From assembly GCA_037127475.1 (NCBI GenBank), contig CM073759.1, positions 15,325,289-15,389,288 on the forward strand: 64,000 nt of DNA. Reading direction: 5' to 3'. The notes under the pieces are model-generated. The model worked only from the letters and a program-made list of their open reading frames with translations. It had not been told where the DNA came from and did not search any database. The stretch comes from Arma custos (Eukaryota > Arthropoda > Insecta > Hemiptera > Pentatomidae). The translations under genes and the position numbers were made by a program. Positions 45,036-57,007 of the stretch are shown here, in pieces (positions within the stretch are counted from its first letter, which is position 1; each line of letters starts with the position of its first letter).

Positions 45036-45660
45036 GTAAGAAACATTTATATCTTTTTTTGTAGATTATTGTCTGCTCTAAGAGACAAAGGCACCAATAT
45101 ATTTAGAGAATTTACGGTAGGGTCTACGTAAAGTCCAGACCAGACGCAGGTTTAGGAAATCTAATTTTATATCTGACATAATTTAATTTTAATATTATTT
45201 ATCAACAAGGGGAAAAATATATAGTGTATCGTTTATCTCGCAATCCGATACTTGTAACGTATGAAACAAAGGATACAATCAAAACTACAAATGTTGTCGA
45301 TTTAGAAGAAATAAAGCAAGACCAAGTAACACATGAAAAAGAATTAAGAGCATATAAAAGAATTAGAATAGATAATGACGTAATATACAAATTAAAAAAT
45401 GGTTAAAAGAAAATTTTCATTTCAGATATTTTAGTGGCTGAATTAATAGATAGAAAAAGATGATTAATACTATTGAGCAATTTTATCACTTCAATTATAT
45501 GGATAAAAAGGTAACGGATTATTGTGATAAATGCATTATTTGTATGAAGAACAAAGTGTGGACAAGAAAATGGGTCTCTTATAGAATCTAGGTCCTCCAA
45601 AGGCACCATTTGAATCATGCTCAAAATGGTGCTTGCCCTATTTTACATGAATTTTTTTTG
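45036..45660. other. Intron sequence with an unrecognised short frame
   Basis: 45182-45406 is open on the plus strand and contains VVDLEEIKQDQVTHEKELRAYKRI. No family recognised; may be a remnant of a transposon. No splice signals of the cassette type seen. Confidence 0.3.
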
Positions 45661-46206
45661 GAGTTAGTGTTAGAACTTCAACCTCAACCAGCAGCAGCCT
45701 CAGAGTCAGTTAACTCACCTAACTAAACCTCCTAATCCAAGTTCTGAGAACCCCGAACTAAGCCTCAGGCATCTGTTCTTAAATTCCTACTTCCAAGTCA
45801 GTAAATTCCTTCTCATTATCTACCCTTAAGAGTCAGATTACCACCACAACATCCTAATTCTGTTCCATGTTATCTGAACACTCAAACTAACTCCTTAGAT
45901 CTATATTCATTGAAATTAGAACCAGCTCCTCAGATGCAGCTCTCCTTTTCATGTAAATTATCCATCTCAACCTTCAGATCTATATCCAAGCGACATAAAT
46001 TCCGTCCTGTTATTCTTCCTGAGAGATCTTGAAGAAACCATCAAATCACTCATCAACTTACTCCAATCCTAACCGAGTTTCCGCTTTATCAAATTTCCTA
46101 ACCCACGATAAGCATAAAGCCCCTTCGTTTTGTGGAATGCTTATGGCCTACAATCACCTTGACAAACTTGGCATTTTTTTCCATTGCAAAGAAATATATA
46201 TTGCTT
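45661..46206 (+). pseudogene. Jockey-like LINE, ORF1 end and endonuclease start (piece 1)
   Basis: Pro/Ser/Gln-rich decayed coding sequence followed, near 46125-46206, by a WNA.GL..HLDKLGIFFHCKEIYIAL stretch (in shifted frames) that is the N-terminus of an AP endonuclease. It stops exactly where the (AAT)n tail of the next LINE begins. Piece 2 is at 51211-51567, piece 3 at 55650-56070. Confidence 0.5.
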
Positions 46207-46716
46207 TAATAATAATAATAATAATAATGTCTTTATTTATTCTGGGACAAGTCCCTATAGAATAACAATACAGGCATTGTAAGCTATTATGTCTTAGAGA
46301 GTAAAATAATTACATTTAATTAATTATTACAATTAATTTAATAAGTGAGAAAGAATAAAAAAATGAACAAAATAAAAGTGAATTACCTACAATAACAGTA
46401 TTTTAAGAACAGACTAGAAGAAAAGAAAAAAAAAATTAAAATAAGTTAACAATAATTATATAAGAGAAAGAAATTTATGGTTACATATATATCAAATTTA
46501 TGCCAAGAAAAAAACAAATAAAAAATGAAGAAAAATTAAACAATATTATCCGAGATTTACATTTTATCCCTTTTTGTCTTTTTTAATATTTATCTATATG
46601 ACATTAATACACATGTGTACGTGGTTTAAATTCCACACACTCATATATATGAATACATAATAACACACACAAATGTACATCAAAAAACATCATTCATTCA
46701 TCGAATAAAGAGAACA

Positions 46717-49515
46717 TTAAGTCAAAACTGATCCCCTACTATTTTCAATTTTTTGGGATAATAGGTACTGGAATATTCGGGATTTGAAGGTTGGAAGATT
46801 ATTAGAACGACAAATGGAAGAAGGTATAGAGTTCCAAAGGGAGGAGGATCGGATAAGGAAAGCTCTGTCAAAAGCTGCTGTTCGGTGGGATGCTTTATAT
46901 AGATCTGAGAGCCGAGAACGGGTGTTGCGGGAGAGGACTGTGGTTTTGAATTGAAGGAGATCGAAAATGTATGATGGTCGGTGGGATTGGATAACTTGGT
47001 AAAGGAAAGATGCTAGGGCGTACTTACGGCGGTATGAAGGGTAGAGCCATTTCAATTCTTCGTAATATCGGGTCACCGGAGCATCTCTTGGGATCTCAAA
47101 GATGAATCAAACAAAGCAATTAAGCAACTGTTTTAATTTTGCTTCGAAATCCACAGAGATACCCTTGTACACTGTACAACAATAGTCAAAATGGGGGAAA
47201 ATTAAGGAAGAAACTAGGAGTTTACGGATTTCAAAAAGGAACAGGTGATGAAGGTAATTAAGACGCTTTAAGGTGGAGAAGGTACAACGAGAAATTTCAG
47301 AGATATGGTTTTTCCAGGAAAGGGTTTGGTCAAAAATAATTCCAACGTTTTTGACAGTTGGGTAGAATTTGATAGGATTATTGATTAAAAAGAGGATTGG
47401 ATTATGGGAAATAGTTTCAAGGAAGTAGTTTGACCGTATTACTATTGTCTTGATTTTGTCCACGTTTTAACTTTAGCTTATTATCCATTGCCCATCGACT
47501 TATTCGATTCAGATCATCCTGGAGTTTTTCCGTGAATAGTAATAGAACGGAAGGATAAAAGGATAGGTACACTTGAAAGTCATCGGCATAGACATGATAC
47601 TGGGAATGTTGGATAAGAAGTGGAAGGTCGTTTATGTAAATGGCAAATAGGGTGGGGGATAGTGATGAACCCTGTGAGACACCACAGGATAGCGGAAGGA
47701 TTATGGAAGGAGGTTGACCAGGGACCAGAACATATTGGGAGCGATCTGAGAAGAAAGACTTGAACCATCCTAGAGCACTGTTGGATAGAGGTAAGTTTCG
47801 TAGCTTGGCGAGGAGGATATTGTGCTCTACTGTGTCAAAGGGTTTGGAGAAATCTAAAAGGATCAGAATTGTTAATTTTTGCTGTTCAATTGCAGTATGG
47901 AGATCATGGGTGATTTTGAGGAGATCGGATTGAGTTGAATAGCCTGATCGAAAGCCGAATTGGAGAAGGTTAATGAGGGAACGTTCTTCCAGAAAATTTG
48001 AAATTTGGTTTTGAGCTAGGTGTTCTAATGGTTTTGAGAGGTTAGAGAGAAGGGAGATAGGGCGGAAGTCATTTGGAGAGGAGGGATTTTCAACTTTATT
48101 TAGCGGGCGCACTAACACGGTTTCCCAAGGCGTGGAAATGTGGAGTTTTGTAACGAGAAAGTATAAATATGATGTAATACGGCCATTATGACAGGAAGGC
48201 AGGATTTTAGTAGCTTTAAAGGAATGTTGTCGGGACCAGAGTCACTGGTGCGCGATTTCAGATTGGCGTTTAATAGTTCGTCATATGATACATGGGAGAA
48301 AAAGAAGTTATCAGGGTTAAAGTTTATATGATCAATGTCGGTAGCGGATGAAGATTTAGGTGTTGGGTACGAAGTGGTTATTGAGATTGTCTGGCATGAT
48401 TGAAGAGGAAAGAGTTTACCGGATACTGTTGACGATAATTGTCGGAGTATTTTCCATTTCGATTTGGGATCGGTTGCATTGGAGAGGAAGAATTAGATGT
48501 GGTTTGATTTTGCACGACGTATTGCAGATTGTGTTTCATTGCGAAGTAGTTTGAATCCTGCATAGTCTACTGACAGAGGTGTGCGATGAAATTTGCTCCT
48601 TGCTGCTTCTCTTTTCTTCATCATTTCTTTTATTTCCGGGGTTAGCCAAGGTGCAGTTGAACGGTGTAAGGTTAGGGTTTTTAAAGAAGCATGGATGTCT
48701 AATATGGATTGCAGATTGAAAGTCAAGGTGGAAACCATCTGATCGTTGGAACTATAGGAGTAAGTGATGTCCCAGTTGATGGAACTTAAATCGGATTGAA
48801 GTGATTCGAAGGAAAGGAGATCCAAATTGTGATAGGACACCGTTCTGGGAGTAAAGGATTGACTGGTAGGTCATATGAAATTTGAATAAGATCGTGTGAT
48901 GAAAGAAACGGAACAGGATGTTGGGACGAGGAGTGAGGTGAATCAGCGATAAAAAGGTCCAACCAGGTATCCGAAAGTTGGGTGTGATGGATTGGAGAGT
49001 AGGGAACGAGGTAAAGATTGAGAGCGAATATTAGGTTTGAGAAAAAGGATTGATTGCTGGATTTCGAAAGCATATTAATATTAAGACACCACATATAATT
49101 ATATTGGTGTAGGTAGAGACTAGTTGAAGAACAGAGGATTCAAAGTGGTTGTCGAATAGAACATGAGGAGGTTGGTATACTACGGCATATAGAAGAGGAG
49201 AGGAGAAAGTTGAGATTTCAACAAATATGTATTCTAGGTGAGGAAAGCTAGAAGCGGGAGATTGAAGAAGGATTTTACCTTTAAGGCTTTCTCGGATATA
49301 TATACCAACTCCACCTCCCCTGCGGTCAGATCTGTCATGACGTATGAGAGAATAGTTAGGAAGGGACAATTGAGAGGAAAGAATGATAGGTTTGAGCAAG
49401 TTTCGGAGACAGCTATGACATGGTAAAAGTTATCTTGGAAGTATTTATGAAACTCATCGAAATGTGCAATAAGGGATTGTGCGTTAATGTGACAACAGTT
49501 TAGTAAATTAGTCAT
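46717..49515 (-). pseudogene. LINE ORF2: endonuclease and reverse transcriptase, broken
   Basis: Endonuclease 49515-48786: CHINAQSLIAHFDEF, VIAVSET, HDRSDRRGGGVGIYI, VVYQPP. Linker 48840-48493. RT 48118-47417: FRPISLLSNLSK, LQFGFRSGYST, LILLDFSK, GVSQGSSLSPTLF, catalytic VYADDFQVYL. Then LSWKNHISEI and C-terminal TRSRLSDLYKASHRT (47463-46717). Lesions: TGA at 47107-47109 where an Arg is expected, a frameshift near 47466, and others near 48120 and 49240. Not functional. Confidence 0.85.
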
Positions 49516-49849
49516 TACTGAGGATGAGAGAAAGAAATGACAGGGAAACGGAATACGGATTGAGGGATAGAAAATGAAAACTTTTCGGGTAAATTAAATA
49601 ATGATCACAATGAGTGAATGATGTGAAGATAGTTTTGAGTAATGTGAGAATTGAATTTTTGGAGAAAAATGAAATTAAAGAAATTTGTAAAAATAAATGA
49701 CTGTTGTAAAAAAAAGGAAACTGCTTATATAAAAAATAAGTTTCAAATATAGAAGCACTTCTTCTCTACCTGAATGAAAAAAGAAATGAAAAATAACTAT
49801 AAATGAATACAAATCTATATAAAAAAATAAACGTGAAAAGTTAAGGTGA

Positions 49850-50857
49850 CTATTGGACGACATTAAGCTGAAAAGGTCCAGATCTGATTGTCACTGCTGG
49901 GTAACCGTCCAATTGTCTACACCTGACTCTGCCTCCACTGAACCAAACATACTTAATTTTTGCAGATAGCTGCTTCTGCCTGGCTAGCCAGTAAAGATGC
50001 TTGTTAGTAGGAGTCATTGCTTCACTGACGTAGACTCTGTGCGCCTCATTATCACTCCAGCCTAGGTTTCGAGTGGAAAAGTCCCTTTTTATTTTCCTCT
50101 GTCGAACCAATTCGTCCCTTAGGGCATGCTGCACGAATCTGGCGATGATGGGGCCAGGAGTTCCTTCTTGTCTTGCCCTGAGCCGTACGGCGTGGTCCAG
50201 ATCTGGGATGGGGCACAGTTTAACGCCCAGGCCTGCCCCGACGCTTAGTATTATACCTTCAGTGGTCTCTCTTTGCTTTTCTGGGATGCCTCTAATTTCA
50301 ATAGTATTTTTTAATTGGTACTGCTCGGCGTGGTTAAGGCGACCCTCTAGAACTGACACTTTTTCTTTTAAAAATTTGTTCTCTTGCATTACTCTTTCCA
50401 GTTGTTTGTTTTGCTCTTCTAGTAGGTTTTCAATTTTATGTAGTCTGTCATTATTTTCGAAAGATAGCTCTGACTGCTTTTGAATTGTCTCTTTTATTTC
50501 TTTTAACTCTTCTAAGGATTTCATTTTAGCCTTCATCTCTTTGAACTCCTCCGTGAGTGATCTTAGCATATTCAACAATAAATTTGGTTCAGATACCGGC
50601 ATTGTATTAGTTGCTAATAAACACTCAGGACACTTCCATATTTTAGCGGTTTCTGTGTCCACAGAATCGATTTTCGCACACTTGATATGGTAAGACTGAA
50701 GGCAAGTAACGCAAGCTACTCTTGCCTTCTCATCATGGCCTGCTGATTTATTACAAATTTTGCAAGTAACCATCTTAAAAAAATGAAGAGATGAAAAAAA
50801 TATATAATCAAGTAAATTTAAAAGGAAATGGAGAGAAGTAGATAGGAATAATTCCAA
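49850..50857 (-). CDS. LINE ORF1 protein: PHD finger, coiled coil, FP domain
   Basis: 335 codons, intact. M29 (50773) just before the first Cys is the likelier start, since residues 1-28 look like 5' UTR. PHD zinc finger C32-C35-C49-C52-H57-C60-C76-C79 (C4HC3). Coiled coil about 95-175. From about 180 to the end a baculovirus FP-like domain: NTIEIRGIPE, DLDHAVRLRAR, GPIIARFV, KRDFSTRNLGW, HRVYVSEAMTP.NKHLYW. Such ORF1 proteins package LINE RNA; the PHD suggests chromatin binding (inference). Confidence 0.85.
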   Translation of the reverse strand: MELFLSTSLHFLLNLLDYIFFSSLHFFKMVTCKICNKSAGHDEKARVACVTCLQSYHIKCAKIDSVDTETAKIWKCPECLLATNTMPVSEPNLLLNMLRSLTEEFKEMKAKMKSLEELKEIKETIQKQSELSFENNDRLHKIENLLEEQNKQLERVMQENKFLKEKVSVLEGRLNHAEQYQLKNTIEIRGIPEKQRETTEGIILSVGAGLGVKLCPIPDLDHAVRLRARQEGTPGPIIARFVQHALRDELVRQRKIKRDFSTRNLGWSDNEAHRVYVSEAMTPTNKHLYWLARQKQLSAKIKYVWFSGGRVRCRQLDGYPAVTIRSGPFQLNVVQ

Positions 50858-51210
50858 TCTGATTGTTTACTTACTGGGAGACTAGTAGGATTAGCACCAG
50901 TAACAACTCTCACTACTTCAATATTGTTGAATTCCTTAATTGTTTATGAAATTTAATGTCACTAATAATTCTTTAACACGTTACCTGCTATTAATAATGG
51001 ATTGATAATTTTTCACTAATAAGTTTATAAATGGAAATTGAGACGAAAAATGATAGAGGAAACACTAGAAGCACTGCACTCAACAAGGGATACTCTAAGA
51101 CTTTAATGACTGACTGAAACACACTTCATTCATTGCACACAATTTGATATACTGAACTAAATCACATTTAGATCAGTCGACCCAGACAATACGTCACATG
51201 CCAGATCTCG

Positions 51211-51567
51211 CATTTTCATCAATAAAACGTTATTCCGTTCCCTTATTCCTTCCTCTCCAACTGATACTATTCCATCAACCTTAGTGACCATAGCGTCTCT
51301 TTCTTTCCATATCACACTTTCAGCTGTATAATGTCCTGGTAATTCTGTCTCTTATAGCCTTCTAGATTCCTTCTTTCAATCTCGTGATCTGCACTTCATT
51401 GCTGGGTTAGACTACAAAGCTAAACACCAACGATAGGATTGTTAAACATAACCAACTAGAAACTGATATTAGAAAATTCAAACTTTATTTATCTTAACTG
51501 ATGATCTTGCAACTGCCAACAAACATGATAGATGACCACCAAAGAGATCTTTAAGTTCAAAGATTTT
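51211..51567 (+). pseudogene. Jockey-like LINE endonuclease (piece 2)
   Basis: Decayed coding with FINKTLFRS, IAGLDYKAKHQR (the GG.YNAKH motif) and similar, in shifting frames. It continues the endonuclease begun at 46125 and ends at the PLE target. Confidence 0.45.
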
Positions 51568-54500
51568 TTATTTAAATTATCTTGTTTTTGTTACTGGAGT
51601 ACATCTTTCTTAGTCAATCATTCAAGTGAGTAAATTAAAACCTTTTTCCAGTCATATATTATTTTTCTTTATTTAAAAACGTTTCAACAATACTATGTCA
51701 TTCTCAATTTACATTATTTATAAGCCCTTTAACGTTATTTAATTTTAAAAATATTCTCTAAAAATTTTTTATAAATTTGTACATTTTCAACCTAAAATAA
51801 AAGACAAATCAAATAAATACATAATTTTACATACAAACATGTCCCAAAAATACTGAATAAAAAGTATAGATACCTTTTTGGTTGATTATCATATAATTTA
51901 AAATATTTCTCACAAAGCCTAGAGTTACAGTGTACTCCATGGTCATCATTAACAATTTTTGAAATTTGCACTTTGGACTGTTTTTGATTATTATTATTAA
52001 AATAGTATTTTAATTTGTTTTCTTCCCCAATATATAGTCATCATGAATGGTCAATTAATATAAATTAGTGATTTTTGATCTATTTTATATATTTTATTTA
52101 TTTTAAAAAGTTAATTGCATGAATTAAGAAATTGGAAAAATGAAAACAATGTTATGAGGTTCCTGAGAAGGTTATGTTATCTGTGTTATCTAATAAGTAT
52201 AGACTTCTATATTTCTTTATTTAATTTTTAACTTTAAAATCACTGATGAGTACAATTTACTTATTTCGTTAGATTCCTTCCTATCATTTACCACCTTATC
52301 TATTTTGTCATTGATGTATAATGCTTCTAAAAATCTCCTTTTTATCTTATTCCCCTCTCTGTGCAAAATGCGTGGCTTTTCGAAATCAAATGCGTGTGAT
52401 TCTTTTTTGCAATGGGCTGATAATGCAGTGCTTGTCTTTGAATTTGGTTTCAGATTATTTTTGTGATGATAGAATCTATTTTTTAGATGTGTATGTCCTA
52501 TATATAGTTTTTTAGATGTGTATGTCCTATATATTGTTTATCACAATTTTTGCAATCAATGTTATATACTACATTTATATTATCTAAGATTGGTATTTTA
52601 TCTTTTTTGCTGTTTATTATGTTTTTTATAGGGTTTATGGTTTTATGTGCCAATTTTTATATCTGGGATATCATAATTTTTAAAGGTTGGCTCAATTTTT
52701 TCTGACAAGTTTTTGATATAGGTTACACTTTTGTATTTTATTTCATTTTGTTAAAAATCTTTTTTTGGTGATTTATTAATTATCTGAGCTATGTTATTTT
52801 TGGTTTGGGGATCTTTTTCATTATTTTCTTCTGTCTGAAAAAAATTTGTAATCTTAGTTTGAGATGGTTGGATTTTTGATGTTTTGTTATTTATATGGTT
52901 AATTTTTTTACTATTATCAAAACTATTGATATTAGAGTTATTTTCTATATTCATTATGTTATTATCTATTTTATTCTTAATTAAATTATTTTGTTTATGC
53001 CACATTTCTTTTATAAGTTTTATTGGGAAAGCATTACTAAGCAGAATTTTGAAAATTTTATTCTTTGTTTCATTTAAAAATTCATCGTCTGTTACTGTAA
53101 TTGATCTTTTTATTAGGTTTTGAGCTGTATTTCTTATTTGTTGTTTAGGGTGGTTTGAGAAAAAATTGAGTAATTTATTTGAGGTTATATCTTTTTTATA
53201 CCATTTTGTTTTAATTCTATTATTTTTAGCGTTTCTTATGATGGTTATGTCTAAAAAGTTTAGAGAATGATTATTTTCTACTTGCTTTGTGAACTTGATA
53301 TTTTTATTTTGTTCATTTAAGATTGAGCTAAATTTATTTAAAATATTTTCATTAGTAATAATTAATAAATCATCTATATATTTTGCAATGAATATAGATG
53401 GGCTGTTCAATTTTAGTAGGCTATTTTTTATTATATGATTAAGGACTATTCCTAATAAGTTTACTGATAGTCTACCTCCCATAGGTAAACCTATCGTTTG
53501 TTTATAAAATTGGCCCTGATAAATGAAGTATCCATTTTCCGTACACAATTTAATTCCTTCTAGAAAAATTGTTTTACTTTTTATTTTCGTGTATGGTTCA
53601 ATTTTTTCCCAATTTTCATTTAAAAGTTTAAGTGCTAATTTAAGTGGGATGTTAGGGAACATTGATACCACATCTAAACTTGCAATAATCTGATCTGCTT
53701 TTATATTGATATTATTAAGTTTGTTTTTTAACTCTATTGCATTAATAACATCATAATCATTATTATTATTATTATTATTCAAAGATTTATTTAGGTATTT
53801 AGCTAGGTTGTCTGTTGGGTTATTGGTGCCATCTACTATTGGTCTCAACGGATAATTTTCTTTTTGCATTTTTAGTAGGCCATGTATTCTAGGTATATTA
53901 TAATAGTTGTTTGATAATTTATTTTTCATATTTTTTTCAATAAAATTATATTTGATTAGTTTATCTAGATATTTATTAACTTTATTATTGAGTTCTTTCA
54001 TTGGATCATTTCTTATGCTTTTATAAATTTCTTTATTATTTAATATATCTAATATCTTTTGTTGATAATCTATTTCCGTTATTATTACTAATTGTTTTGT
54101 TTTATCTGATTTTATGATTCATAAATCTTTATTTTTTTTTAAAAATAATTTTGTATATATAATGTCATTATTAATTAAGTTATTAAATTGATTCATTGTA
54201 TTATTTGGCCTATTTTTTTCTTTATTCAAATAATTTAGAATATTTTTACTAATTATGTTTCTTAAACCATTTTTATGGGTTTCTGGAGTGTCTAAATTTA
54301 TAATTATTGCTTCAACCTCCGCTATCATTTGAAAAATATTGATTTTTTTATTATTAGGGTTATAATTAAAATTATCTCCTAAACTTAATAGATTGATGAT
54401 ATTATTTGGTACTTGTCTTGATGTTTGGTTCACTATTCTGTTATAAGTGTGTAGGTTATTGTAGTAATGAAATATATTGAATAATTTACCTGTATCATTA

Positions 54501-55649
54501 TTATTATTTTTCATATTTTTAGAATAGATTGTGGTATTATATTTATCTAAGTATAAGTATTGTATCTATACTTAAAACAGTATTAAAAGGACTTACATTT
54601 AGTTGGTCAATACAATTTCATAATTCTTTTCTATATTCTTTCACATGTTTTTCTACTTCTTTTTGTCTGTTTCTTGATATATTAGGCGCTAGGGTCTCAC
54701 CTTGATTTTTTATTTTAATTATCTTGTTTTTGTTACTGGAGTACATCTTTCTTAGTCAATCATTCAAGTGAGTAAATTAAAACCTTTTTCCAGTCATATA
54801 TTATTTTTCTTTATTTAAAAACGTTTCAAAAATACTATGTCATTCTCAATTTACATTATTTATAAGTCCTTTAACGTTATTTAATTTTAAAAATATTCTC
54901 TAAATTTTTTTATAAATTTGTACATTTTCAACCTAAAATAAAAGACAAATCAAATAAATACATAATTTTACATACAAACATGTCCCAAAAATACTGAATA
55001 AAAAGTATAGATACCTTTTTGGTTGATTATCATATAATTTAAAATATTTCTCACAAAGCCTAGAGTTACAGTGTACTCCATGGTCATCATTAACAATTTT
55101 GAAATTTGCACTTTTCCAATTTCTTAATTCATACAATTAACTTTTTAAAATAAATAAAAGATATAAAATAGATCAATATAGATCAAAAATCACTAATTTA
55201 TATTAATTGACCATTCATGATGACTATATATTGGGGAAGAAAACAAATTAAAATACTATTTTAATAATAATAATCAAAAACAGTCCAAAGTGCGAATTTC
55301 AAAAATTGTTAATGATGACCATGGAGTACACTGTAACTCTAAGCTTTGTGAGAAATATTTTAAATTATATGACAATCAACCAAAAAGGTATCTATACTTT
55401 TTATTCAGTATTTTTGGGACATGTTTGTATGTAAAATTATGTATTTATTTGATTTGTCTTTTATTTTAGGTTGAAAATGTACAAATTTATAAAAAAAATT
55501 TAGAGAATATTTTTAAAATTGAATAACGTTAAAGGACTTATAAATAATGTAAATTGAGAATGACATAGTATTGTTGAAACGTTTTTAAATAAAGAAAAAT
55601 AATATATGACTGGAAAAAGGTTTTAATTTACTCACTTGAATGATTGACT
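51568..55649 (-). mobile_element. Penelope-like element, copy 2, with 15-bp TSD
   Basis: aagttcaaagatttt at 51553-51567 and 55650-55664. The terminal segment 51570-51985 repeats direct at 54705-55108, and 55108-55640 is its inverse: the same architecture as copy 1. Relative to copy 1 it lacks about 420 bp near 54540 and has a 29-bp duplication near 52490. Clearly older or less intact than copy 1. Confidence 0.88.
52645..54514 (-). pseudogene. PLE RT protein, copy 2, broken
   Basis: One frame from 54514 to 52751, interrupted by TGA at 54119-54121 (TGT Cys in copy 1). It then ends at TAA 52751-52753 (AAA Lys in copy 1). RT motifs GLPMGG and YIDD are intact, and QTKITNFF is retained. The endonuclease downstream (to about 52200) is further split by an inserted T near 52660 and a duplication. 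The T runs that shift copy 1 have seven T here, so they show the original frame. Confidence 0.9.
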
Positions 55650-55664
55650 AAGTTCAAAGATTTT

Positions 55665-56070
55665 AATTATCCACTCCTTAATGAATCCAATGTCTGGTCA
55701 AGATCTGGCGGAGAAAAAACACTGTTGTTCGCTGAAACAACATTATACCAGACCAACATTTTGGATTCCGAACATGCCATTCCACTATCATGATGTGGTG
55801 GACGCTGTTTTCTCTGCATTGGAATGTGGATTATTTTGTTCGACAGCCTTTCTTCACATGGAACAGGCTTTTGACCAAGTTTAGCAATTGGGATTGCTTT
55901 AAAAATTCTATAAATTCCTACCCCCCTACAAACTTTCTCATTATCCAATCATATCTCACTAGCAGGTCATTCATAGTAAACTCTATAAATGTATATTGAT
56001 CTCTCTTTTCTCGATATGCTGGTTTTCCTCAAAGCAGTTTCCAATTTGTATGCATTTTCGGATCATTGAT
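55665..56070 (+). pseudogene. Jockey-like LINE RT (piece 3)
   Basis: HDVVDAVFSALECGLFCSTAFLHMEQAFDQV (55785-55880) is the FLDvaqAFDkVW motif of Jockey RT. After a shift, FLIIQSYLTSRSFIVN follows (about 55935-55985). Joins pieces at 45661 and 51211. Dead copy in the last intron of the zinc-finger gene. Confidence 0.65.
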
Positions 56071-56266
56071 TGTATATAGATATAATAATACAGGTGGTTT
56101 GTTAAAAAAACACTGTCCTAACAAATTATGATGTCATAATGGCTTAATGAATCACTAAGTGTTTCATCAATGACTTAACATTAAAGACATAAAATCAATG
56201 ACCTAGATATGACTTCAATACTTGTTTCATTTATTTAGTTTTCTAATTATGATTCATTGCTTTCAG
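56071..56266 (+). other. Last intron 3' part and acceptor
   Basis: Ends tcattgctttcag at 56266, a good acceptor with a short pyrimidine tract. Confidence 0.5.
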
Positions 56267-56919
56267 AATATGAAAATAATTGCCAAGGAAGTGAGAAGTC
56301 CCAACAATATCCTCACTGTGATTATAAATCAGCAGAATCTGGAACTATGAAAAGGGTCCGTCATAAAGAGGAGAAGCTTAATCAATGCCCTCACTGTGAT
56401 TATAAATCAGCGAGATCTGGAGCTATGAAAAGACATGTAATGGCCCGTCATACAGGTGAGAAACCTCATCAATGCCCATACTGTGATTATAAATCAGCAG
56501 AATCTGGAAAGATAAAATTACATATTATGGTCCGACATACAGGTGAGAAGCCTCATCAATGTCCTCACTGTGATTATAAATCAGCAGAATCTGGAAACAT
56601 TAAAAGACATGTTATGGCCCGTCATAAAGGGGAGAAGCCCTATCAATGTCCACACTGTGATTATAAATCAGCAAATTCTGGAGATATAAAAAGACATGTA
56701 ATGGCGCGTCATACATGTGAGAAGCCTCATCTCTGTTCTCACTGCGATTATAAGTCAGCAGACTCAGGAGATATGAAAAAACATGTTATGGCCCGTCATA
56801 CAGGTGAGAAGCCTCATCAATGTCCTTACTGTGATTATAAATCTGCAATACCGGGAACTTTGAAAAGACATGTAATGGCCCGTCATATAGCTCAGAAGAC
56901 TCATCGATGTCCTCTTTAA
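56267..56919 (+). CDS. Zinc-finger gene, last exon with C2H2 array
   Basis: Enters in phase 1 (E-Y-E-N-N-C...). A degenerate first finger (YPHC... lacks its first Cys) is followed by six C-X2-C-X12-H-X4-H fingers of the type CPHCDYKSA.SG..KRHVMARH joined by TGEKPHQ linkers; one linker is changed (TCEKPH). Ends CPL-stop at 56917-56919 at the start of an eighth finger. Sequence-specific DNA binding in the nucleus is likely. The fingers are nearly identical, so the array has expanded recently or is under homogenisation. Confidence 0.85.
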
Positions 56920-57007
56920 TGATTTTACATCAGTATTATCTGGAACTGTGAAAAGACATAATAGCCCATCATACAGGCGAGAAGCCTCATCAATGTTCTC
57001 ATTGTTT
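56920..57007 (+). pseudogene. Decayed eighth and ninth zinc fingers
   Basis: After the stop, ttacatcag, tctggaactgtgaaaagacat, catacaggcgagaagcctcatcaatgt still align with the finger repeat but in shifted frames. Homology ends abruptly about 57007. The array was once longer. Confidence 0.75.

Larger units (their letters stand above)
46207..51210 (-). mobile_element. ~5 kb LINE with PHD/FP ORF1, inserted in the Jockey-like LINE
   Basis: Minus-strand element: 3' tail (ATT)n at 46207-46228, 3' UTR to 46716, broken ORF2 (46717-49515), intact ORF1 (49850-50857), 5' UTR to about 51210. The C-terminus and RT place it in the CR1/Jockey group. The 5' end is inferred from where Jockey-like coding resumes. 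Confidence 0.8.
26379..56919 (+). other. Inferred host gene: multi-exon C2H2 zinc-finger protein
   Basis: Seven exons are proposed: 26379-26391, 28788-28829, 29321-29371, 29599-29637, 29946-30005, 44970-45035 and 56267-56919. Every junction is phase 1 and every internal exon is a multiple of three, so the pieces join without breaking frame. Joined, they give an acidic N-terminus with five PsiKxE motifs followed by an array of C2H2 fingers. The model comes from splice signals, frame and composition only. It is probably a nuclear DNA-binding regulator. There may be more cassettes in the large introns (15 kb and 11 kb), which are full of transposons. Confidence 0.65.

Noticed and set aside
49238..50483. 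Plus-strand ORFs over the PHD/FP LINE
   Set aside because: Antisense to well-supported LINE reading frames.
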